A stretch of DNA of 64,000 nucleotides from Paraburkholderia dilworthii (GTDB lineage: Bacteria; Pseudomonadota; Gammaproteobacteria; Burkholderiales; Burkholderiaceae), in NCBI RefSeq assembly GCF_000472525.1, contig NZ_AWZT01000028.1, positions 30,634-94,633 of the forward strand, given 5' to 3'. This document shows positions 17,003 to 25,857 of the stretch, one piece after another. Position numbers and translations under genes: made by a program. Under the pieces are notes generated by a model. The model was not told the origin of the DNA. It saw nothing but the letters and a program-made list of their open reading frames with translations, and did not search any database. Numbering within the stretch: the first letter of the stretch is position 1; every line of letters starts with the position of its first letter.

Positions 17003-19925
17003 AGGAAATCTCGACGGGCTGATAGTTCATCTGCAGACCGGTAGAGGCCGGCGTATCGAAGCGCAAGCCCGCACCGTCGCGATGAGTGGCGACGGGACGC
17101 CCCGCGACGCTCACGCTGCAACTGCGCGCCTGGGCAAGCCTGACAAACGGCTGGTAGTAGCCGCCGAATTCGAACGACATGCCGTTTGCGCCGCGCCTGA
17201 AGTTGCGCACGAAACCGTTGGCTTCGGCGATGTACGGCAATGCGCCCGCCTTCGGAAGCGCTGCGGCAGCCGTATCGCCGGCATCGGCACCGTTGAACGA
17301 AACGCGCGCCGCGCCGTCCGCGATGTGGATGTAAGTGCCGTCCGGACCGGATGAATAGCCGGTGACGCCCGCCGATGCGCGCAGATCCGGCGCGCTCGAC
17401 AGCGGCCAGTGCAACTCGCGCACTTCGCCATTGCCGCGCACGATCCAGTCGCCGCCCGCGCGCTTCGGCGCATTGGCATCCGGATTCTTCGCATCGACTT
17501 CGTCACGAACCGCACGCGCGACCGCAAACGAACGCCAGTCGAGCACCTTCTGCGTGTAGTCGGTCATCTGCACGGGCAGCACGGCCTGCTTGAGCACCGC
17601 GGTAAAAATCTGGTCGAGTGCACGCAGTGAGGCGACCTTGGTGCCGCTGTACATGTGGTAATACAGGTCGATGGGCTTGAAGCGCAGCGGCTTGTCCGTC
17701 ATGTCGAAGGTTTCGAGCACGCGCGTGAAGCCGTAGAACGGGCCCAGCCAGTCGTTCGTGTAGACGTTCTCGTCCTGGTTGGGCGCGTAGACCTGGTACG
17801 CGCCCGGCCCCTTGTCGACACCGATCGGCGCGATGTTGGTCCAGCTGCTCGCGCTCTTCGTTATGACGGTATCGCCCCCGTTCACATTCGCGACACCCGC
17901 TGCATAGACCTTGCGCACGACCAGCGCGGGCGGCTTGCAATTGCCCGGCCATTGCAGGATGGTCGTCTTCTTGCCCGGAGGCGCAAGCCGCGTGTTGATG
18001 TAGTCGATGGAGCCCGTCACCTCACGGTCGATGTCGAACGTGTAGTTGGGAATCTCCAGCGAGAACGCGGTATCGCCGCCGCCGCGGTCCACGCGCTCGC
18101 CGGTCTTCGCGTCGACGCTGCCCCAGTCGAACGGATGCGAATAAGTATGCGTGCCTATTGCGACGTATGGCAGCGCAAACATCTTGCGGGCAATTTCTTC
18201 CAGACGCGGCGAGATTTTCGGGTACAGCCCCGTCGGACCTACCTCGCCCTCGATCACCGAAAGCGTCATCGGCACCTTGTAGCGCGTAAAAATCTGCTGA
18301 TACAGCGCTTCGCCCGAATAGTCCGCGCCGGGGAATTCAGCGCGCGACGCGAAACCGTCTCCGTCGACGTGCGACATGAAGAGGCGCCGCCCGTTCTCTG
18401 TGGTAACGCTCGGCGACGGCATCTGCTGTAGACGCAATGCAGCGGCAAGGAACGAGATCGGCTGAATGGCCCAGCGTTCCTGGTCGATGCCGTTGAGCGA
18501 CACGACCGTGTACGGGCTCATCGCAAAGCCGCCCCAAGGGGTGATCGCGACCGGGTCCAGCGTCGCCTGGCCGCTCTTCACGCGTAGCAGCGACCGGCTG
18601 GCGGCGCCGACCTGAACGCCCGTCAGATCGCGCGGCCCGAGCTTCGGATCGATCTCGAAGCCAATCATGGGATCGCGCGAGACGACGTCCACCTTGTCGC
18701 TGAACGGACCCGGCACTGCTTGCAGATCGAGCGCGCGTCCTTCATCCTCGGCCGCGTCAAAACCGAACTGGCCAAGAAACGCGACGGGAACGTGTGACGC
18801 GATGCGCGCATCGACCCATCTGCGCCACACGTCGCTGTCCTGTGTGCCGCTGCCCTGCAGCCACGCAACTACGCCGGCGTAGCGGTCGGGCGTGATGTCG
18901 TCGGGAAGCGTGCCGTTGACGTTCGCGTACTCGACGTCGTAGCCGAGGTAGTTCAGCGGCATTGCCAGATCGCGTACACCGGGGGTTTCGTCGAGCAGCA
19001 GGTCGGCGCCGGTATCCTGCACGACGAGCACCTTGCGCGGCAGCACCTCGATTGCGCCGATGCCCACCACGCTGCGCGCCGCGTCCGTCACGTAGGGCGT
19101 GACGCCCGCCGCCAGCACCTGCGCGGCCGTCTTGCGCGCGCATGCGCGGTCATCGGCGGCGCAGTACTCGATCGACACGACGGGCACGCCCGTCTGCCGC
19201 ATGAATGCTTGTGCAGCGGCGACCCGCGCCGCGCGGTCGTCTGCGGAAACGACGGTCTGCCCCGCACCGTTCGCGCTCGCGCCGCTGACGAGCGACGGGC
19301 CCACCACCGCATACAGCGCTTGAGCATGCGGCGCCGCGAGCGTCAGCGCGTCAGCGCCGCCTACTACGATTCGCGCGTCGGGATGGACCGCACGGATCGC
19401 ATCGATCGATGCAAGCGCTTGCGGCGTGTCGAGCAGGAAGCCGCGATAACCGCGCTGCCACAGCGGCTCGATCTGGCTCGCGACGAATGCATTGGGGGTG
19501 TTCGCCGCCGCATCCGCATGAGTGCGCGCGAGCCATGCGGTATGGCGCAACGAATTCGCGGACGGATCGAAACCGCGCGAGGGATCGACGACGACGGCAT
19601 CGAAGGCTTGCAACAGATCGACCGGCACATTGGCGCCGTCGAAAAACGCGAGGTTGACTGACGGCGAGGAATGCGGCTCCACCGCGCGCGCTTCGCTGTG
19701 CGCGGGCGGTTGCGCGGGCAACGGCGCGGATTGCGGTTGCGCCGACTGAGCGTTCGCACTCGCGTAGGCGATTGCGAACGCGGCAAGGACCGCGCACTCC
19801 AGCACGCGCAGTTCGAGGCGCGGATGAGCCCGTCCCCGTTCGAGACGCGGCGGCCTCGGCACGCCCCATCGTGCGTCGCGAAGCGCCGGCCGCGCTCCAC
19901 CTGTCGTTTGGATCCCCAATGGCAT
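16992..19925 (-). CDS. pelA: PelA, Pel deacetylase with an apparently inactive hydrolase domain
   Basis: A 977-residue protein, similar in length to Pseudomonas PelA (948). It has a signal anchor at about 43-62, a hydrolase-like barrel (90-295), a reductase-like linker domain (300-500), a polysaccharide deacetylase domain from about 512 and a C-terminal beta domain. The deacetylase keeps HVDGDG (Asp521, Asp523) and THTYSHPF (His593, His597), the metal-binding set that de-N-acetylates Pel in the periplasm. The hydrolase barrel is degraded: FLLDT keeps Asp166, but the catalytic Glu of AVxxES aligns with Pro210, NRGFE is replaced by GGADA, VSVGE is lost, and about 16 residues between Asp and Pro are missing. 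It is the first gene of the leftward operon. The ATG at 19925 has only a weak AAGAAGAAA site, and 42 basic residues precede the hydrophobic segment. Confidence 0.93.
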   Translation of the reverse strand: MPLGIQTTGGARPALRDARWGVPRPPRLERGRAHPRLELRVLECAVLAAFAIAYASANAQSAQPQSAPLPAQPPAHSEARAVEPHSSPSVNLAFFDGANVPVDLLQAFDAVVVDPSRGFDPSANSLRHTAWLARTHADAAANTPNAFVASQIEPLWQRGYRGFLLDTPQALASIDAIRAVHPDARIVVGGADALTLAAPHAQALYAVVGPSLVSGASANGAGQTVVSADDRAARVAAAQAFMRQTGVPVVSIEYCAADDRACARKTAAQVLAAGVTPYVTDAARSVVGIGAIEVLPRKVLVVQDTGADLLLDETPGVRDLAMPLNYLGYDVEYANVNGTLPDDITPDRYAGVVAWLQGSGTQDSDVWRRWVDARIASHVPVAFLGQFGFDAAEDEGRALDLQAVPGPFSDKVDVVSRDPMIGFEIDPKLGPRDLTGVQVGAASRSLLRVKSGQATLDPVAITPWGGFAMSPYTVVSLNGIDQERWAIQPISFLAAALRLQQMPSPSVTTENGRRLFMSHVDGDGFASRAEFPGADYSGEALYQQIFTRYKVPMTLSVIEGEVGPTGLYPKISPRLEEIARKMFALPYVAIGTHTYSHPFDWGSVDAKTGERVDRGGGDTAFSLEIPNYTFDIDREVTGSIDYINTRLAPPGKKTTILQWPGNCKPPALVVRKVYAAGVANVNGGDTVITKSASSWTNIAPIGVDKGPGAYQVYAPNQDENVYTNDWLGPFYGFTRVLETFDMTDKPLRFKPIDLYYHMYSGTKVASLRALDQIFTAVLKQAVLPVQMTDYTQKVLDWRSFAVARAVRDEVDAKNPDANAPKRAGGDWIVRGNGEVRELHWPLSSAPDLRASAGVTGYSSGPDGTYIHIADGAARVSFNGADAGDTAAAALPKAGALPYIAEANGFVRNFRRGANGMSFEFGGYYQPFVRLAQARSCSVSVAGRPVATHRDGAGLRFDTPASTGLQMNYQPVEISCER

Positions 19926-21105
19926 GTGATTTCTTCTTCGGTTTATTGCTTTTACCGACCCGCGTTGAATGCGGCTTTTCTTTGGGTTTTACCGCAGCCC
20001 GCGTGAATTAACCGCCCCGTTTTTGACGCGCTTTCCGTCGACCGATACAGTGACGTAATCACACACCGCCCGGGCCTTCTGCCCGTTAATAGTCGCCCCG
20101 CGTCCAGGCTGCGCATTCTAATGGCTCTTTTTTTCAGACGCACGACTATTTTTTCCTGAAAGCTTCGCGCACGGTCGTCAACGATGGACAAACTTCTATC
20201 AACGCGCATGCTAATCGCGCCCGGTATGGCGCCGCAAACGTTTTACTTCGCAAGTAGCCGCGCTGAAAATATCGCGGCGCCTGACGATAATTAACAATAC
20301 GCGAAGACATTTAGCCGTCTTTCACAGAGTTCGTTGAACTAAAACGGGCGTGCGAATCAGCGCCCGCGTCGTGCGCGACGGTGCGCGGGGATATGCAAAA
20401 CGCAAATTGTTGCTATGCGCCGCAACGAAAAGGCGGCAATGGCCGCGTGGCTGTAACGACATTTGTTCGGATTGCGCGAAAAATGGCGCGCCGCGGCTAC
20501 TGCTTACCGCAGCAGTTTTCCGATGAAATTTGGGTTCGGGGCAATTGCCGTCAGCACGAGTTCTCCTCAGTTTCGGTCCCCGCAAGCAGAGAAGACAATC
20601 GTCAGAGGATTATTCGTATCACGTTTCAGGCGTGGCGTATTCAGCCCACATTCCAGGCAAAACCGCTGCGTCGCCATCCCGAATACGTTTTTTGAATGTG
20701 ACCGGCGCCAATTATCAAGTCAATCGGCGTCGCGGCGATTCCTATGCGCACCCACAGGCAAACTCGACTACATGTGCCGCCGTCGACTCAAATAACTGGA
20801 ATATACGGGGACAGAACTCGGTTCCACCAAATTATGCGGCCGTCGCCTGTGGGAGCTCATGGGACAAATGCTCAACGCATGAATCAAATCAGCGAATGAA
20901 CTTTGGTAAAGACAAGCGCATAACGATGCGAATTTGCGCGCGCCGTTCAAGCAGCAAATGCCGGCGCGATCAAGTAACGACTATGGACCTGTCCGCAGAC
21001 AACGCGCGATGTGTGTTTGCAGATAAGGCATAGAGGCTCTCTGATCGCGCCCGTCGTACGCCGACGAGGCAACTGAATTCCAAGCCTGGGCGTCGCCGCC
21101 TTTTA
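19926..21105. other. Long AT-richer region upstream of the pel operon
   Basis: About 1.2 kb with no recognisable gene on either strand. Base composition is clearly lower in G+C than the flanking genes, especially 20100-20340 and 20580-20990. The pel promoter and its regulators' sites must lie in the first few hundred bases, but I see no convincing match to a known FleQ-type or sigma-54 signature. The part at 20800-20900 resembles no element I can name. AT-richness invites H-NS binding or an old insertion. Confidence 0.4.
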
Positions 21106-21393
21106 TCACACGCCTTCGACGAGAACGGCGCGATAGCGCGCGCCCTTGAACCGGTGCTGCGCGACTTCCTGGTACGCCGGGCTGTCATACCACGCACGTG
21201 CGTCCGCAGTTGACGGAAACTCCACGATCACGACGCCCTGTGGCGCTTCGCCCTCAAGAACCTGCTGAGGTCCGTAAGCAGCGAGAACCTTGACCGGATG
21301 ACCTTTGAAGGTTTCGCCCACCTTGCTTTGGTAGATGTCGAACTCACCCTGATCCTGCGTGCTTTCCTTCGTGAAGACGATATAAGTCGCCAT
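21106..21393 (-). CDS. DUF1330 domain protein
   Basis: A 95-residue dimeric alpha-beta barrel (ferredoxin-like) protein. MATYIVFTKESTQDQGEFDIY, then VKVLAAYGPQQVLEGE and VVIVEFPSTADARAWYDSPAYQEV, are the usual DUF1330 strands and helices. Function is unknown for the family; it is related in fold to EthD and antibiotic monooxygenases. The start at 21393 is set by CAGGAG 8 bases upstream; a 58-codon open extension has no family resemblance. It lies 190 bases downstream of the PhyH gene on the same strand. Confidence 0.85.
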   Translation of the reverse strand: MATYIVFTKESTQDQGEFDIYQSKVGETFKGHPVKVLAAYGPQQVLEGEAPQGVVIVEFPSTADARAWYDSPAYQEVAQHRFKGARYRAVLVEGV

Positions 21394-21586
21394 AGCGTAC
21401 GCTCCTGCAGTGGTGTGAAGGTGCATACGATGATGCCATGAAACGGCATCGGGCTTCGATCCACGGCGACGGTGCATCGGACCACCAGAACACGGCGTTC
21501 CACAAACGTCAGTCGCTAAGTCCCAGAGATGCGCCGCCAGCACCGCTGCAGACGTGGAAGCCGTCATCTGGGACTAGCGGAAGAAG

Positions 21587-22519
21587 CTAGATCGTCCGGC
21601 CTTCCGCCTTGCCGCAAAGATCGTAATGCTGGATGCCAGACGCAAAGGTTCCAGCGCGAACTGCCTGCGCGACGTCTTCGTATTTCGCCAGATATGCCCG
21701 CTCGAATTCCGCACGCTCAAAGGCTGCCTTTGGAACGTCGAGAATTGGGCGGTCAATCCAGAATCCGCAGGACAACGGCTGCAGCCGCATGTCGAGATCG
21801 ACGGCGTCGCTCGTTGAGAAGTAGTGGAAGACAAGCGATTTCCGGGTACGCGAGGGATCGGAAATCGGCCCGCCGCCGTGGAGCAAGTTCGAGTGCCAAA
21901 TGAAAACGTCGCCTTTCTTTGCCGAAAACGTCTTCTTATGCAGGCCCGCCTTCGCAACTTCCTCGTCCATATACGCATGCCACTTCGGCATTTCGGCTGG
22001 TTCGAAATGTCGAGTGCCGTTGCTAAAGATCATCTGCTCGATTTTGTGGCTCGCGGGGTAGTACTCCAACTGCCCTGCATCCGCGTGCGCATCTTCGAGC
22101 GCGACCCAGATCGCTATCAGATGATTGGGCGTGGCAGGCGTCATGTAGATGGAATCGACATGGGCGGGCTGCTGGCTACCCTTCTCGAAATAGAGGCTGT
22201 TGCAAAGCGCTGGCGCTTGACCCAGTAGTTCGCGAAGGATCGGAGCGATTCGCTCGGACAAAGCCAGTTCCCGAACGCCCGGCATGTCGAGATAAAGATC
22301 ATTGATCTTCATTCGGCGCGTCGCAATTTCCTGGGCGGTCAATAAGCCAAGAAGACTGCGTTCCCCTGTATCCAGCAGGTCTACCGTTACATTCATCGGA
22401 CGGGCGAGCTTTCTCGTAGCAATGGAATCGAGAACCGCGTCTATTTCACTGTGCGAATAGAACGCCGGAAGGATGGCAAAACCATTGCACTCAAAATCTT
22501 GCTTCAAAAGAGGATCCAC
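21587..22519 (-). CDS. Phytanoyl-CoA dioxygenase (PhyH) family Fe(II)/2-oxoglutarate oxygenase
   Basis: A 310-residue soluble protein with the PhyH jelly-roll. The iron ligands are His and Asp in QPAHVDSIYM (residues about 119 and 121) and the distal His in HSNLLHGGGP (about 217), and RTRKSLVFHY supplies the Arg that holds 2-oxoglutarate. The family hydroxylates varied small molecules, and the substrate is not deducible. The start is probably the GTG at 22519 (GGAG 7 bases upstream); a TTG at 22522 directly before it is the alternative. The neighbourhood (tRNA fragment, gene debris) suggests a region that has seen insertion and loss. Confidence 0.85.
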   Translation of the reverse strand: MDPLLKQDFECNGFAILPAFYSHSEIDAVLDSIATRKLARPMNVTVDLLDTGERSLLGLLTAQEIATRRMKINDLYLDMPGVRELALSERIAPILRELLGQAPALCNSLYFEKGSQQPAHVDSIYMTPATPNHLIAIWVALEDAHADAGQLEYYPASHKIEQMIFSNGTRHFEPAEMPKWHAYMDEEVAKAGLHKKTFSAKKGDVFIWHSNLLHGGGPISDPSRTRKSLVFHYFSTSDAVDLDMRLQPLSCGFWIDRPILDVPKAAFERAEFERAYLAKYEDVAQAVRAGTFASGIQHYDLCGKAEGRTI

Positions 22520-22682
22520 CAATGCACTCCGCGATCTGTTGATTTGATTCGTTCGAACACTCCGGCTTGAAGTCTATACCATGAGGGGACGGCGATCCAT
22601 CTGCGGATTTATCGACCTCGCTGGCTCGCGGTCAGCGTCGGGGCGTCCGTCTGGTGTGACACGGGTCTTGATACTCTTTCTT

Positions 22683-22737
22683 TGGTAGGCTGTGGCGGTT
22701 TCGAACCGCCGACCAACGGACTAAAAGTCCACTGCTC
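22683..22737 (-). pseudogene. 3' fragment of a tRNA-Lys(UUU)-like gene
   Basis: Read on the reverse strand, about 55 bases match the 3' part of a tRNA. There is an anticodon arm with loop CTTTTAG (anticodon TTT), a variable loop, a T-arm GGCGG-TTCGAAA-CCGCC, a seven-base acceptor strand, a discriminator A and an encoded CCA (22683-22685). The 5' acceptor strand and D-arm are missing: upstream sequence turns into protein-coding-like DNA. Short 3' tRNA copies are the normal scar of elements that integrate into tRNA genes. Confidence 0.7.
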
Positions 22738-22955
22738 GAAGACAAGCAGAAGTTCGACAAGTACCTGTCGAGCAACAAGGACGGGATCAATGTGGCGTCC
22801 CCCAGTTGTCGGCGGTCAGGAAAGTGGAGATTGCGCAGTTATTTGCGAAGACCAGCAAGGAACGCAAGGGGACGGCTATCGGTGCGCTGGTCTCTCTTGT
22901 AACGGAAGTTCCCTTGAGCTTGCGATTGCATGTTGACGCTCCTCGTGTTGCCTGA
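22735..22955 (+). pseudogene. Unrecognised gene fragment next to the tRNA scar
   Basis: Two adjoining frames read like one broken protein. The first (from 22735) gives LEDKQKFDKYLSSNKDGINV; the second, shifted by two bases near 22800, gives QLSAVRKVEIAQLFAKTSKE and continues to a TGA at 22953-22955. The amino-acid pattern (many Lys, Glu, Ala; amphipathic) is protein-like and unlike random frames here. I cannot assign a family. The lack of a start codon and the frameshift mark it as debris, plausibly of the element that left the tRNA fragment. Confidence 0.4.
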
Positions 22956-23152
22956 GCGCGCGCACCTGGTTTTCCACCGTCGCTTCTGTGTGGGCGAGTG
23001 CGACTTCCTGCCGTGATTCTGCGAAACTCCGTGGGGATGTCAGGAGGATTCAAGCCTTTTGTTCCGCGATTAGACGCGGATCTAACAGCGGTAAAATGGT
23101 GTCAAGTGACGTCAGATTATTCGCCATTCAGCATTGCTCAAAGAGTCAGAAC

Positions 23153-24196
23153 ATGAAGCGCGAACCCACAGCGGAAAAGTCCATCCCGATCGGCGCGCTC
23201 AAATCGTTGCCAGCTGTCTTGCGCGAGCATGGTGCGGACCCGTGGGTGCTTCTCGAGTCCTTTGGCGTGACAGAGGAAGCGTTAGCTTCGCCACTGAGCC
23301 CGTTGTCGACAGTCTCACACGGCCGCATTCTCGAATCGGCAGCGAAGCTAATTGACTGCGAGCACCTCGGTCTTCTACTGGGACAAAGAGCGACACTCGA
23401 CAACGCAGGGCCCCTGCGCTTTTTGGTACTGAACGCACCCACGGTGCGCGAGGCCGTCGAAAGCCTGATCCGCTTTTGCGGTGTCTGGTATCGCGGGCTG
23501 CATGTCAGCATGAAGGAAGATGAAGGCTACGCCTGTATGTCACTGTCGATCGACAGCGGCATTCCGGGCGCGCGGCATCTGCTTACCGCGTATCTCGCGG
23601 CGAACGTAAGGATTCTGGAGTTGATTCTCGGTCGCACGTGGCGGCCCACACTGGTGCGGATCGCGTATCGGAAACCAAAAACCGCAGCGCTGTACGAGCA
23701 GTATTTTCAAGCGCCTGTATGGTTCGGCCAGGCGCATTACGAGATCTTGTTTCCGCAGTCCTTGCTCGATCAGCCGAGGTCGAGTCACGACCAGCAGCTT
23801 GGCCACTTCCTGCATCAACACATGACCGAGTTGGAGGCGCGTCAGACCGACGACTTCAGCGCGCGGGTCAGGCAAGTGATCGAAGCGCTTCTTCCGACCG
23901 GATGTACGTCGCAGAAAGTCGCGGAATTTTTTGCAGTCCACCGTTTCACGCTTTATCGTCATCTCGACGAGCAACATACGAGCTACGAGAAATTGCTCGA
24001 AGACGTCAGGCGCGATCTGGCGAATCAGTTTCTGTCGCAGACCGACCTTCAGATTGCTGACATTGCGACGCGGCTCGGCTACGAGAGCCAAGGCAATTTC
24101 ACGCGCGCGTTCAAACGATGGAATGGACGAACACCGACTGAATTGCGCAGAAACGCGGCCCGACTAAAAGTGACCAATGTGCATGATGAGAAGTGA
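23153..24196 (+). CDS. AraC family transcriptional regulator
   Basis: A 347-residue regulator. Residues 1-230 form the ligand-sensing domain of the OruR/ArgR-like class (IGALKSLPAVLREHGADPW at the start, LGLLLGQRATLDNAGPLRFL in the middle). Residues 245-340 form the double helix-turn-helix, ending with DIATRLGYESQGNFTRAFKRW and GRTPTELRR. The start at 23153 is the one that begins the domain; the frame is open 55 codons further up with poor sequence. It points towards, and lies convergent to, the 24.7-33.3 kb catabolic block, and is the only AraC gene in the window, so it may control that block. Confidence 0.9.
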   Translation: MKREPTAEKSIPIGALKSLPAVLREHGADPWVLLESFGVTEEALASPLSPLSTVSHGRILESAAKLIDCEHLGLLLGQRATLDNAGPLRFLVLNAPTVREAVESLIRFCGVWYRGLHVSMKEDEGYACMSLSIDSGIPGARHLLTAYLAANVRILELILGRTWRPTLVRIAYRKPKTAALYEQYFQAPVWFGQAHYEILFPQSLLDQPRSSHDQQLGHFLHQHMTELEARQTDDFSARVRQVIEALLPTGCTSQKVAEFFAVHRFTLYRHLDEQHTSYEKLLEDVRRDLANQFLSQTDLQIADIATRLGYESQGNFTRAFKRWNGRTPTELRRNAARLKVTNVHDEK

Positions 24197-24330
24197 CATG
24201 GTGGGTTTCGAGAGAGCGCCGGCCTCTGCGGCCGCTAAAGAGAACTTTAACTCTGACAGTCGCAATCCTTGATGAAGGACAGCTGGCGATACGCCTGATC
24301 AGTTTTCGAGCGAACCGCCGTCAAGTGGTT

Positions 24331-24656
24331 TCATACACAGCAGTTCAGTGACTGTTGCAGAAGTGTCCTGCGTCGCCAGGCAAGAAACTTCGCGTAACAG
24401 GTCTGTGGCGAGGGGAAGGTCAAGGGAAGGCGATGCCACCTCTCGTCGTTTTGCGTAATCCAGAGAATGGCATTAGGGATAAGACGAATGTCTCGCCCGG
24501 GCGGCCACGTGTCGGGCGATGTGTGGCCAACCGATGTTTGACTTGCTCCCAGTCGGTGTCTGAAAGAGGCAGTTCGATCAATGGTTCGGGCTGCCGCATG
24601 ATAAGCCCGGACTTCAGACCGGTACTCCGCTCATAGAAAACGCCACAGACCAGCAT
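24331..24656 (-). pseudogene. Frameshifted DUF4096 (IS5-type) transposase fragment
   Basis: The reverse frame from 24656 reads IELPLSDTDWEQVKHRL then TRGRPG, the N-terminal HTH region of IS4/IS5-type DUF4096 proteins. After TRGRPG the reading continues only in another frame: GRDIRLIPNAILWITQNDER, then WHRLPLTFPSPQTCYAKFLAW, ending at a TGA (24331-24333). This pair of halves equals one small Burkholderia DUF4096 protein of about 110-120 residues that often stands alone without the catalytic DDE part. No terminal inverted repeats were found. A single-base indel near 24490 has broken it. Confidence 0.75.
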
Positions 24657-24686
24657 CCGCCGAGGTCATCGCCAGCCTGTGTCTGT

Positions 24687-25811
24687 TTAGAAGCTGTGCC
24701 GCATCCCGATCATGACTGCAGTTGTCCCCGTACCTGGCGCAACAGGTTGTCCGTAGGTGATGGTTTGCGTCATGTCCCCGTGGTTGTTCACCCAACCGAC
24801 CTGCGCATACAACGCACTGGCCTTCGACAGGTTGTATTCCGCTCCCGCTGCGACTTGCAGTGACTTGTTCGCCGAGACGTTTTTGTCTTTGATGTAGTAG
24901 AGACCACCGGTGATCTGGAAGTCGGGGGCGAAGCGATACCCCAACCCGAACGCGTACAAATCCAGGTCGACCAGATTCCTGTGCGCGGGATTCGATCCAT
25001 TGCTGTATGAGCCGGAGATCGAGAATCCTTCGTACTTATAGAGCGCGCCCAAATACCAGTAGCGGTTGTTGTTGAGCCCGGTCGGAACAGTGCTCGGACC
25101 GGGGTTGGTATCGTGGCCGTTGTAGTAAAGCGCAGAAAGTCGCAGCCCGTACCCCGCATACTTCAGCACGGCCGACTCGCGCGTGTTGCCCTGCGGCTGC
25201 CCCGCCACGCCGCCGAGCGCATATTCGAGTTCAGTGCTCAATCCGTGGAAGACCGGCGACCGATAGACCAGCGCGTTACTGTCATACAGCGCGCCAATCG
25301 GACCATTTGTGCTAGTACCTGGCCAGCCTGCCGCCGTATTCAACCCGAGCCACGCGCTCAGAATGCTGCCGAAATACTGCGATGCGCGGACATCGGTCTC
25401 CGCCATCGCATAGATCATCGGCACGATCTGGCGGCCCGCGTTGATCGAACCAAAGGGGCCGCTGACACCAACAGTCGCAATCTGGTTGAAAAAGCCCGGC
25501 ACGCCCGCCGTATCCGACAGCCCAAGCTTGCCGGTTCCGGTATCGAGCACACCTTGCAATCTGAAGTTGACGGCGTAGCCGCCGCCGATATCCTCTACGC
25601 CTTTCAGCCCCCAGAAGCTCGAATAGATGCCCGCATCCTTATACCGATAGATCTTGCCGAGATTTTTTTCTGTAGGCCTAAACGATGCTGCCGATGTACT
25701 TTGATATAGCAGGCCGCCGTCGACTGCGCCATACAACGTGACCGACGCTTGCGCGTGAACCGCTGTGCCAAATGCCATTACCGCCAACCCGACCATCAAC
25801 TTCAGTTTCAT
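24687..25811 (-). CDS. Gram-negative porin, Burkholderia OmpC-like
   Basis: A 374-residue outer-membrane trimeric porin of the beta-proteobacterial porin_4 type. The signal peptide MKLKLMVGLAVMAFGTAVHA is followed by QASVTLYGAVDGGLLYQST, the invariant first strand, and the protein ends in MIGMRHSF with the C-terminal Phe needed for barrel assembly. Length is normal (350-390). GGGAG lies 5 bases before the ATG. As the last gene of the leftward catabolic block it probably supplies outer-membrane uptake of the block's substrate. Confidence 0.93.
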   Translation of the reverse strand: MKLKLMVGLAVMAFGTAVHAQASVTLYGAVDGGLLYQSTSAASFRPTEKNLGKIYRYKDAGIYSSFWGLKGVEDIGGGYAVNFRLQGVLDTGTGKLGLSDTAGVPGFFNQIATVGVSGPFGSINAGRQIVPMIYAMAETDVRASQYFGSILSAWLGLNTAAGWPGTSTNGPIGALYDSNALVYRSPVFHGLSTELEYALGGVAGQPQGNTRESAVLKYAGYGLRLSALYYNGHDTNPGPSTVPTGLNNNRYWYLGALYKYEGFSISGSYSNGSNPAHRNLVDLDLYAFGLGYRFAPDFQITGGLYYIKDKNVSANKSLQVAAGAEYNLSKASALYAQVGWVNNHGDMTQTITYGQPVAPGTGTTAVMIGMRHSF

Positions 25812-25857
25812 GCCGTCTCCCTTTTGTGGTGCTTTGTTTGTGAATCTGAATCGGTGC

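Noticed and set aside
20797..20835. GGGGACAGAACTCGG-like sequence considered as an insertion-sequence end
   Set aside because: No partner inverted repeat and no transposase frame could be found nearby.
22682..22936. 84-codon plus-strand frame beginning GCGGFEPPTNGLKV
   Set aside because: This peptide is the well-known false translation of a tRNA T-arm and anticodon region.
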